Of a stretch of 12,699 nt of DNA, positions 7,164 through 12,699 are shown piece after piece; the stretch's first letter is position 1, and each line of letters begins with the position of its first letter. The position numbers were made by a program, and so were the translations under genes. A model generated the notes under the pieces. The model worked only from the letters and a program-made list of their open reading frames with translations, was not told where the DNA came from and did not search any database. The stretch is taken from contig DDSL01000083.1 in assembly GCA_002343825.1 (NCBI GenBank), forward strand, positions 18,516 through 31,214, written 5' to 3'. This stretch comes from Chthonomonas sp. UBA2391. GTDB lineage: Bacteria > Armatimonadota > Fimbriimonadia > Fimbriimonadales > Fimbriimonadaceae.

Positions 7164-8257
7164 TTCTGGATTGCCCAATGGTAGATCATGTGGCCAACTT
7201 CCACCGAGGTCTTGAGCCGGGATGGGTCTGCCGGTTGGAGTCCTTTTACCAGTGCTGCTTCCAGTCGATCGGCAAAAGCTTCGGTATTCTCAGGATCAAA
7301 AATCATCTCAGGATCCGCAATTTCGGGGGCGCATCCCGCTTTATCGGAACAAAGAACGGGGACTCCGCTCAGGATCGCTTCATTGGCAACAAGTCCCCAT
7401 ACGTCCTCGAGGGTGGGAAAGACGAGCAGGTCTGCGCTGCGATAGACGCCCGGCATCTCGGCGGGTTTGCGCGCCGCCTCCCATTGAACGTTGACGAGTC
7501 CCAAATCTTCGGCTAACTGTTTGAGCGTCGCCTCCTCCGGACCCGATCCGACGATGAGAAGCGTAAACGAATTTCCTCTTTTTTGAACCAAGGCCGCCGC
7601 GCGCAACAGCTGATCAATGCCTTTCCGGTTAATCAGTTGACCGACATGCAACACCACCGGACGAGGCGAGAACTCTGTCCAGAGGGCGGGCAAATCTGGT
7701 CCAAACCGGGATTCGTCGACACAATTCTGGATCTGCAAGATGCGCTCTCTCGGAACACCCAAACTCAATAGGTACTCAGTCGAAGTTTGGCCGTAGCTGA
7801 TCCACTTCTTCACCACGCGGACGAAGAACTTACGGAGCTTCAGCTTGAAGCCTCCTACCCCTCGCTCGGTATGGAGAGTCCCACCCCACCAAATCGAAAC
7901 AGGTTTGCGGACTAGAAAGCCATAAAGGAGAGCGACCAGTGACCGAAAACCCATCTCGTTCGCGATAATGGCCTTTGGTCGATAGGCAAAAAGATCAAAG
8001 AGGAAGCCAGGTGTGATTTGCAGATAGCGATAGTCAAAGACTTTACCATTCACTTTTCGCGGGATCTTGAGGATGAAGCCCCAACTCTTTTTGCTCGTCC
8101 ATCCTTTTCCTTGGAGGGAGTGGTCCCAGCTGGACCGGTTGGATTCGCTTCCACCATAAAAGACCTTAAAGTCAGCGTGCTCGGCAATTGAAGCGTATAC
8201 CGGAAGCCTGTACGGTGCGATGATATTGACAAGGAGCGCCAACTTAGGCTTTGCCAT
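7160..8257 (-). CDS. Glycosyltransferase family 4 (GT-B), second gene of operon
   Basis: This encodes 365 residues. The N-terminus LLVNIIAPYRLPVY is the glycine-poor first strand seen in many WaaG-like GT4 enzymes, with WWGGTLHT near 123-130. The donor-binding half has LHVGQLINRKGID (203-215), IVGSGPEE (235-242), and PTLEDVWGLVANEA (281-294). Here the E-x7-E pair is D285/E293, a variant common with the VWGLV type, followed by SGVPVLCSDKAGCAPEI. The ATG at 8257 has AGGTGA about five bases upstream and lies 14 bp inside the end of the previous gene; its stop overlaps the next start by four bases. It is therefore the middle gene of a tightly coupled operon. The likely role is addition of one sugar to a lipid-linked surface oligosaccharide; donor and acceptor are not known. 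Confidence 0.93.
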   Translation of the reverse strand: MAKPKLALLVNIIAPYRLPVYASIAEHADFKVFYGGSESNRSSWDHSLQGKGWTSKKSWGFILKIPRKVNGKVFDYRYLQITPGFLFDLFAYRPKAIIANEMGFRSLVALLYGFLVRKPVSIWWGGTLHTERGVGGFKLKLRKFFVRVVKKWISYGQTSTEYLLSLGVPRERILQIQNCVDESRFGPDLPALWTEFSPRPVVLHVGQLINRKGIDQLLRAAALVQKRGNSFTLLIVGSGPEEATLKQLAEDLGLVNVQWEAARKPAEMPGVYRSADLLVFPTLEDVWGLVANEAILSGVPVLCSDKAGCAPEIADPEMIFDPENTEAFADRLEAALVKGLQPADPSRLKTSVEVGHMIYHWAIQK

Positions 8258-9290
8258 GAATCACCTGCTCATAAAAAGCCTTAGTTTGTTCGCCGATTGT
8301 GCCCCAGTCATAGCGAGTCAGGTTAGGAGGATCCGCATCGTTTGCGCGGGTAGGGACGTCCAGTGCTTCTCGAAGAAACAGTCCTTCCAACTCCCCCCTA
8401 TAGAGCCATGCCCACCTTTCACCAACGTCTGCCTGAAGTTCGGGAAGAGATCCAATTGCAGGCGCCATGATCGGCCGTGAGCAAGAGAGAGCATACAGTG
8501 CCGATCCTGAGTTGAGAATATCGGTGTAGGGGAAGATCGTAAAGTCGCACGCGACGGTATAGCTTTCCATGAGGTCGTCGCTGAGAAAGCGGTCGTCGAT
8601 CTTGATCCTCGGGTCGCCCTTGCTGGCACTTTGGATCTCCATAGCAAGTTCGGCTTCGTTGCATTTTCCGGCGATGACCAGGAGCTCGTGAGCTTTGGCA
8701 ATGTCCAGAAACTTGGTGACGAGGTCCGGAATGCCCTTGTATCGGCGCACCGCCCCAATGCTGGCGACGATCTTGGATTCCAGTGGCAGTCCTAATGCCG
8801 ATCGGGCTTCAGATTGGGTCCACCTTCGAGAGAGTCGCGGCCGGTAGTCCCCGTGTGGGATCACCTCGCAGGGCAGATCTCTCAGGCCCGGATAGCGCTC
8901 TTGGGCCATCGCGAGGCTGCTACGGCTGAGAAAGACCGCCCCGTCGATCGTCGCCAGCCAACGTCGGTAGAAGGAGGACTCAAGCGCGGAGTGACGGCGT
9001 TCGTGCGGTCGCAGATTGTGCACGGTCCAGATGATCCGGGCCCCTTTCAGCTTCGCCAGTCGCATCCCGAGGAAGAGCTTTTCGAGAGTGAGTCGGGCTT
9101 TCCAGGGTTCCTTGCGGCTGAGGCCGTACTCCGGCCAATGCACGTGGACGATGTCCGGAGCCTCTCCCGAGAGGAGCTGCTTGAGGGCATAGTCCCGAAC
9201 GCTCGCTCCGGCGGCCATGAGGGCATCACACAGTAGAGCGTTATAGGGATTGGTCTTGTTGCTCCAGCCAGGAAGTTGATCAATCAGCAC
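8244..9290 (-). CDS. GT4-like glycosyltransferase lacking the E-x7-E motif, first gene of operon
   Basis: This encodes 348 residues from GTG 9290. The N-terminus LIDQLPGWSNKTNPYNALL, then HVHWPEYGLS (49-58), TVHNLRPHE (89-97) and IPHGDYRP (144-151), mark a GT-B enzyme of a glycosyltransferase-family-1-domain subgroup. In the donor half IGAVRRYKG (178-186) is followed by PYTDILNSGSALYALS (254-269), where ordinary GT4 enzymes have E-x7-E. The second Glu is absent and an SGSALxALS block takes its place. I recall the same block from related EPS glycosyltransferases, so it is likely a subfamily trait and not decay. No ribosome site precedes the GTG, and the frame stays open upstream without another start codon. 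A T-tract terminator ends only 30 nt upstream, so the operon promoter must be very short or leaderless. Confidence 0.85.
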   Translation of the reverse strand: MLIDQLPGWSNKTNPYNALLCDALMAAGASVRDYALKQLLSGEAPDIVHVHWPEYGLSRKEPWKARLTLEKLFLGMRLAKLKGARIIWTVHNLRPHERRHSALESSFYRRWLATIDGAVFLSRSSLAMAQERYPGLRDLPCEVIPHGDYRPRLSRRWTQSEARSALGLPLESKIVASIGAVRRYKGIPDLVTKFLDIAKAHELLVIAGKCNEAELAMEIQSASKGDPRIKIDDRFLSDDLMESYTVACDFTIFPYTDILNSGSALYALSCSRPIMAPAIGSLPELQADVGERWAWLYRGELEGLFLREALDVPTRANDADPPNLTRYDWGTIGEQTKAFYEQVIHGKA

Positions 9291-9297
9291 GGGATAA

Positions 9298-9303
9298 GTT
9301 CTA
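9298..9303 (-). promoter_or_regulatory. -10-like TAGAAC seven bases before the glycosyltransferase operon
   Basis: On the - strand TAGAAC lies seven bases before GTG 9290. Only 30 nt separate this start codon from the T-tract of the upstream terminator (9321-9325), so any dedicated promoter must sit here, with its -35 region inside the terminator tract. No good -35 is seen, and transcription by read-through is the alternative. Confidence 0.25.
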
Positions 9304-9320
9304 TTTTGGCTGACTCGGGC

Positions 9321-9351
9321 AAAAAGTAACCCTTCGGTTGCCCGAAGGGTT
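9321..9351 (-). terminator. Intrinsic terminator of the pseudopilin/choice-of-anchor operon
   Basis: A perfect 10-bp stem, AACCCTTCGG paired with CCGAAGGGTT, has a four-base loop. On the - strand it is followed by AC and then five T (9325-9321). It lies 50 bp after the stop of the PEP-CTERM gene (9401) and directly before the glycosyltransferase operon, so it separates two co-directional operons. Confidence 0.85.
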
Positions 9352-9400
9352 GAACTCGAACTAGTTAGGTGTTTTTGCTTGGATTAGAAGTGAAGGCGAT

Positions 9401-10165
9401 TTACTTGCGTCGTCGGCGCATCATCAGCGCGCTCAGACCGCCGAGCGTGAGCAGGGTGGCCGGCTCGGGCACGGCCTCCACACCGAATCGGTAGTTGGTG
9501 CTCTCGCTGAACAGGAACTGGTCTGCCGAGTCCAGCATGCCGTTGTTGTTCGTGTCTTCGAGGATCGAGGCCTTGAGCTTGACGTCGTACAGCCCGGCCG
9601 AGGTGAAGGCCCACCCCACGTCCACGTGGCTACCAATTTCTCCGAAGAAGAGGTCGCTGCTGTCGATGCCATTGGACGTCGAGGCCCAAACCAGAGGACC
9701 GTCGTCGGTGTTGTTCCAGATCGAAACTTGGCCGGGGCCGGTTGCTTCTTCCAGGCTGACTCGGAACCACTTGGCCGGGCCCGAAGGAAGGCGCGGATCG
9801 TTGGCCGGGAAAGCGAGCCAGCGAGGATCATTGATGTCGATTTCTTCGGCACCGATTCCGACTAGGAGCTTGCCCGGAGTCTCTTCTTCGGGAGTCTGCC
9901 AGTACTGCACTCCGCTCGCGACTCCGATAAAGTCGAACTGAGATCCGGCCGGGCGGTTGGTTCGAGCGTAGTCACCGACGTAAAACAGGACTTCATCCGG
10001 TTCGAATTCGGTCTCGTTCTCGTGGTCGTGGACGCTCATCTCGAGTTCGCCGTCGTGGAAGTGCACGTCGACGTCGTAGTGACCTTCGGTGAGGACGGTC
10101 AGGGCTTGGGAACTGGCCACAAAGGTCAATCCCAAGGCGATAGCAAGTGTTTTGCAGATATTCAT
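9401..10165 (-). CDS. Choice-of-anchor M domain surface protein with PEP-CTERM tail
   Basis: This encodes 254 residues. The signal peptide is 1-21 (cut SSQA|LT). The ectodomain (about 24-228) follows the choice-of-anchor M / surface-anchored-protein pattern: EGHYDVDVHFHDGELE, LFYVGDYA, FDFIGVASGVQYWQTP, LLVGIGAEEI, RVSLEEATGPGQVSIW, STSNGI, and GSHVDVGWAFTSAGLYDV. An EF-hand-like loop DTNNNGMLDSAD (204-215) is inserted near its end. The C-terminus is a textbook PEP-CTERM signal: VPEP (232-235), a hydrophobic stretch, then RRRRK at the end. Such tails are processed by an exosortase and tie the protein to the envelope or exopolysaccharide; no exosortase gene is in the window. AAGGAG (10182-10177) lies 11 bases before the ATG. 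It is the last gene of an operon, 41 bp after its paralog and 50 bp before a strong terminator. Confidence 0.9.
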   Translation of the reverse strand: MNICKTLAIALGLTFVASSQALTVLTEGHYDVDVHFHDGELEMSVHDHENETEFEPDEVLFYVGDYARTNRPAGSQFDFIGVASGVQYWQTPEEETPGKLLVGIGAEEIDINDPRWLAFPANDPRLPSGPAKWFRVSLEEATGPGQVSIWNNTDDGPLVWASTSNGIDSSDLFFGEIGSHVDVGWAFTSAGLYDVKLKASILEDTNNNGMLDSADQFLFSESTNYRFGVEAVPEPATLLTLGGLSALMMRRRRK

Positions 10166-10206
10166 GTGAATGTTCTCTCCTTAAGTGGTGGTGAAAAATC
10201 GCGTAG

Positions 10207-11277
10207 TTAGGCTCCCTCTCCCGATTGGTCGAAATTGTTGGAGAGGATGATGTAGTCGAAGATCGTGATGCTATCGTCGCCGTCTACGTCCCCGTTGATG
10301 AAAGTCAGGTTCAGTCCCGAGAGACCATCGTTGGTCAAGGTGACGTTGCTGAGCTTCCGGCTGAGAAAGTGGCTCGGCTTGATCACGATGTCATATCCCG
10401 CACCCCGCAGGCCCGTGCTGACGGCAAACTCGCCAACGTTGCCGGCCTGGTTGGGGTCTGGGTCCATCAGGGGTTGGGTCTTTCTGTCGAAGACGACGCC
10501 GTTCAAGCTGATTTCGACCTTGATGGATTGGCTTTCTAAAGTTCCTGCAAAATCCTGAAGCGTGGCTTGGCCGGTGATCGGGGCGGCTCGGGTCTCGACG
10601 CCGAAGTGGACCGGAAAGGCACGGCTCAGGATCGGGGTCCCGGCGGTCGCATTGTTTCCATCCGGTTGTCGCACTTGGATCTTGAACTGGACATCGTAGG
10701 TTCCGGTGGTCGTAAATCCGAAGTTGAAGTGGAGATGGCTTCCGGCAAGGAGCCAGAGGGAATCGTTCGTCGTGATCCCGTTGGAAGTCGAGATCATCAC
10801 CCGGGGCCCGGTAGCGGTGGACTGCCATGCGCTGAAAAATCCATCTGCGGCCACGTGGTGGAGGATCAACCTCGACCAGGCTCCGATCCCGGTCGCCCTT
10901 CCCGCCGACTCGGACGAGGGGTCAAAGGTATCGATCGAGGCTGGAGTCACCCCGTAGGCGGCCATGCCCAGGTAGAGGAGATTCGGATTTTGACCTTGGG
11001 GGAGCCGCCAGTAGGTTCCGCCAATGGGGACTCCGACGAAGGCAAAGCTCCCGGTCTCCGTTCCGGTATAGGTCCGGCGAGCATCGGGGAGCACCGTCAG
11101 AACCGCCCCGGAAGGGCCATAGGTGAACCCATTATCGTCGTCGTTGAGGCTAAGGCCAAAAGTGGACGGCGCCGAATAAGACAGGTTGATGTCCACGTGT
11201 TCCACGGAAAGCTCCACGACTTGAGCGTTGGATAAGACCGCAGAGAGTGCACAAACGGAAAAGAAAAGCGATCGCAT
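10207..11277 (-). CDS. Choice-of-anchor M domain surface protein with single dockerin-like F-hand tail
   Basis: This encodes 356 residues. The signal peptide is about 1-18 (SNA|QV). The choice-of-anchor M domain (20-228) shows EHVDINLSYSA, FAFVGVPIGGTYWRLPQ, LLYLGMAAYGV, ISTSNGITT, and GSHLHFNFGFTTTGTYDVQFK, colinear with the neighbouring PEP-CTERM protein. A carboxypeptidase-regulatory-like domain (231-326; ITGQATLQDFAG to GLNLTF) follows. The tail is one F-hand, GDVDGD (329-334) then SITIFDYIILSNNF, where the left-hand genes have two. The F-hand begins like their first repeat and ends like their second, as if collapsed. The start ATG 11277 uses a CAGGAG that forms the end of the preceding pseudopilin gene (9-bp gap), so the two are coupled. 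It is probably an exported surface protein; its ligand is unknown. Confidence 0.87.
   Translation of the reverse strand: MRSLFFSVCALSAVLSNAQVVELSVEHVDINLSYSAPSTFGLSLNDDDNGFTYGPSGAVLTVLPDARRTYTGTETGSFAFVGVPIGGTYWRLPQGQNPNLLYLGMAAYGVTPASIDTFDPSSESAGRATGIGAWSRLILHHVAADGFFSAWQSTATGPRVMISTSNGITTNDSLWLLAGSHLHFNFGFTTTGTYDVQFKIQVRQPDGNNATAGTPILSRAFPVHFGVETRAAPITGQATLQDFAGTLESQSIKVEISLNGVVFDRKTQPLMDPDPNQAGNVGEFAVSTGLRGAGYDIVIKPSHFLSRKLSNVTLTNDGLSGLNLTFINGDVDGDDSITIFDYIILSNNFDQSGEGA
10210..10293 (-). repeat. Dockerin-type F-hand, shortened copy 3
   Basis: This covers residues 329-356 of the choice-of-anchor M protein. 23 of 25 nt (10230-10254) match the final F-hand of the two left-hand tails (381-405 and 3677-3701), while the beginning, GDVDGD, matches their first F-hand. 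Confidence 0.75.
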
Positions 11278-11286
11278 AGGGTGGGC

Positions 11287-12012
11287 TTACTCCTGAGGTG
11301 GCTTACTAAAGTCGTAGAACGAGCGGGCGTACCCAAAGATCTTGAGCGCGGGGATCGACTTGGCGTGGGTATCGAGATAGAGGTAGTTGCTGGAACCCTG
11401 GGTCCGGTCGCCACTGCCCGAGCCTCCGTGGCGATCCACGGCGATGTCGGCGAAGATCCGGTTCCAAACGCGGCCGTCATCCCTCTTGAACCAATTTCGG
11501 CTGTGGGTGTGGTCTTGGGTAAAGCCGAAATTGTTCTGGCCCGGGCGGGGGTCCGCGATGATGAAGGTCGAAATCGTTTCGGTCGGGAGCGGGAAAGCGC
11601 TAAAGGTCGGAATGCTGACCGGAACCCCATCCTCATCAACCTCGGGGACCACCACCCATTCGTTGAGGATGTAGCTCGTGCCGCGTTGTTCCAGGCGTTG
11701 TCGCCCATTCGGATCGGCCGGGCTGATCCTGATCTCGTCGCAGTTCTTCACGTAGGGGGCTAACGAGAAGATCCAGCTCCGGTTGTCCTGACCACCGCTA
11801 AAGTGGGTCGATTCGGGGAAGGCGTCGGAGTTGTCGTCGGCATACATCACGAGTGCGACGCCGATCTGTCGCATATTGCTGAGGCACGCGGTCCGCTTGC
11901 CCGCGACCTTGGCCTGGGCAAATACGGGGAACAGGATCGCGGCCAAGATCGCGATGATCGCAATGACCACCAGTAATTCGATCAGGGTAAAGCCGCGCCG
12001 CGACACCATCAT
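11287..12012 (-). CDS. Type II-secretion-style pseudopilin (prepilin cleavage/methylation domain)
   Basis: This encodes 241 residues from ATG 12012. The short leader MMVSRRG is cut before F8, and E12 sits at +5 (GFTLIELL), followed by a hydrophobic helix ending AAILFPVFAQAK. This is the standard class III signal read by prepilin peptidase PilD. An upstream extension to 12108 would bury this leader and is rejected. After the helix come CLSNMRQIGVALVMYADDNSDAFP and the processing-associated motif near the end. That motif is normally H-x9-DG; here it is H195-x18-D214-T215, so it has an insertion and Gly replaced by Thr. In the Armatimonadota and Planctomycetota such pseudopilins are very numerous and mostly of unknown role. 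This one heads an operon with two choice-of-anchor M proteins. The stop lies 9 bp before the next ATG. Confidence 0.92.
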   Translation of the reverse strand: MMVSRRGFTLIELLVVIAIIAILAAILFPVFAQAKVAGKRTACLSNMRQIGVALVMYADDNSDAFPESTHFSGGQDNRSWIFSLAPYVKNCDEIRISPADPNGRQRLEQRGTSYILNEWVVVPEVDEDGVPVSIPTFSAFPLPTETISTFIIADPRPGQNNFGFTQDHTHSRNWFKRDDGRVWNRIFADIAVDRHGGSGSGDRTQGSSNYLYLDTHAKSIPALKIFGYARSFYDFSKPPQE

Positions 12013-12018
12013 AGGGTC

Positions 12019-12047
12019 ATTATGCTCCAAGCTCTTGGTTTTTGCAA
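12019..12047 (-). promoter_or_regulatory. Promoter of the pseudopilin operon, probably leaderless
   Basis: On the - strand, TTGCAA (12047-12042) is separated by 17 bp from CATAAT (12024-12019, five of six matches to TATAAT). Six bases then lead to the ATG at 12012. Initiation at the usual distance would start the RNA at or next to the start codon. A GGAG at 12028-12025 lies before that point and would then not be in the mRNA. Confidence 0.5.
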
Positions 12048-12085
12048 TGACTTGGCAATTAGTCCTAGTATCTTTTGGCCATTTT

Positions 12086-12118
12086 GGTGTCCGAATCGGG
12101 TCGAACACCTTGTATCAT
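12086..12118. promoter_or_regulatory. Divergent intergenic region: inverted repeat and -10-like element
   Basis: The 120-bp gap between the divergent pseudopilin and metalloprotease genes holds an imperfect inverted repeat, GGTGT (12086-12090) and ACACC (12105-12109), with 14 bp between. Directly after it on the + strand comes TATCAT (12113-12118, five of six matches to TATAAT), suitable as the -10 of the metalloprotease gene. The repeat could be an operator, but five-base arms are weak evidence. Confidence 0.25.
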
Positions 12119-12132
12119 GATCCGGGGAAAAC

Positions 12133-12699
12133 ATGGTGAAGAAGTCAGTCTTTAATCGTTGGGGTGCCTGGGCTTGGGCCGGGGTCGCGGTCTTTGGATC
12201 CTGGGGGGCGTATACCGGGGCTCGACCGACGGACTGCCACGCCAGGTGTGGGGATGTCGCGGGACCGGTGGACGAAAAAGTCGTTCGTGAAGCGATGACC
12301 GCACTCAGAGCCGAGGCGAACCGGGTCGGCCATCAAGGGAACACGCCGCTCATGAGCGCCTGCTTTGAGGAGGGGACCGACTGGAAAATCGTTAATTCTT
12401 GGGAAGAAGCGCAGCGTCGTCTCGGGTGGAACGGGAGCTCAACAAATTACCAACTCGCCGCATCGTGGGGGCTCGTCGGGGGTAAGCCATCGACCGTGAC
12501 CTGGAGCTTTGTTCCCGATGGAGTCGTGATTCCGGGTGCCGCTGGTGGGGTCACAAGCCCCAGCAATCTCTTTTCGAACTTCGATGCCCAGTTCGCTTCG
12601 ATGGGTGGGCGGGCCGCATGGGTCCAGGCGATCCAGGCGTGCTTCGACCGATGGGAACAGCTCAGTGGGATCAACTTTGAGCGGATCACGGCGGGCGGT
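12133..12699 (+). CDS. Matrixin-like secreted metalloprotease precursor (5' end only)
   Basis: The frame starts at ATG 12133 and stays open for 189 codons to the window edge. GGGGA (12124-12128) lies four bases before the ATG. Residues 1 to about 30 (MVKKSVFNRWGAWAWAGVAVFGS) look like a signal peptide, followed by a small Cys-containing segment (C35, C39). Near residue 121 begins VTWSFVPDGVVIPG, then SNLFSNFDAQF, WVQAIQACFDRWEQLSGINFERI. This is the order seen at the start of matrixin-type (M10-like) secreted metalloproteases: a TWSF strand, a helix with FDRWE, then SGINF. The zinc site HExxHxxGxxH and any dockerin-like tail would lie beyond the edge, so protease activity is inferred and not seen. 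The gene is divergent from the pseudopilin operon. Confidence 0.8.
   Translation, partial: MVKKSVFNRWGAWAWAGVAVFGSWGAYTGARPTDCHARCGDVAGPVDEKVVREAMTALRAEANRVGHQGNTPLMSACFEEGTDWKIVNSWEEAQRRLGWNGSSTNYQLAASWGLVGGKPSTVTWSFVPDGVVIPGAAGGVTSPSNLFSNFDAQFASMGGRAAWVQAIQACFDRWEQLSGINFERITAGG

Noticed and set aside
10567..11235. 222-codon open frame on the + strand
   Set aside because: It is antisense to the choice-of-anchor M gene, whose signal peptide, domain and tail are clear. The composition is low-complexity and there is no ribosome site.
12013..12108. Upstream extension of the pseudopilin gene to an earlier start
   Set aside because: It would place 32 non-hydrophobic residues before the prepilin leader MMVSRRG and run over the TTGCAA/CATAAT promoter. 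Leaders of this class are short.

Overview
The window looks like chromosomal DNA of a didermic, environmental bacterium of the Armatimonadota (Fimbriimonas-like). This is an inference from gene style: a pseudopilin with the 'AAILFPVFAQAK' type N-terminus, secreted proteins ending in dockerin-like F-hand repeats, a PEP-CTERM protein and 'choice-of-anchor M' ectodomains. No marker gene (rRNA, ribosomal protein) is present to prove it. There are no tRNA or rRNA genes, CRISPR arrays, insertion sequences or phage genes, and no stretch over 300 bases without a gene.

Left part (1-3721, + strand): the 3' end of a secreted protein gene is followed by a complete 1041-residue secreted multidomain protein. 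Both end in the same roughly 150-residue module closed by two dockerin-like calcium-loop repeats. The large protein has a transthyretin-like domain and then a region that I read as a metallopeptidase-like fold whose HExxH motif has decayed. A 16-bp perfect palindrome lies just upstream of its putative promoter.

Centre (3722-9351): a stem-loop separates the large gene from a convergent HI0933/YhiN-type flavoprotein gene. Divergent from that is a sugar-nucleotide epimerase/dehydratase gene. It runs tail-to-tail, with a 53-bp coding overlap, into a three-gene glycosyltransferase operon on the - strand (9290 to 6012). The three glycosyltransferase genes overlap by 14 bp and 4 bp, so they are probably translationally coupled. 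Together the four genes are best read as a surface polysaccharide or glycoconjugate cluster.

Right part (9352-12699): a - strand operon encodes a type II-secretion-style pseudopilin, a choice-of-anchor M protein with a dockerin-like tail, and a paralogous choice-of-anchor M protein with a PEP-CTERM tail. It ends at a strong intrinsic terminator only 30 nt before the glycosyltransferase operon. Divergent from the pseudopilin, the 5' end of a matrixin-like secreted metalloprotease precursor runs off the window.

The common theme is building and decorating the cell surface: glycan synthesis, a pseudopilin, and secreted proteins carrying one of two C-terminal sorting tails. The most interesting observation is that two adjacent paralogous ectodomains carry different tails, one PEP-CTERM and one dockerin-like F-hand. 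This suggests that the dockerin-like tail is an alternative surface-sorting or anchoring signal.
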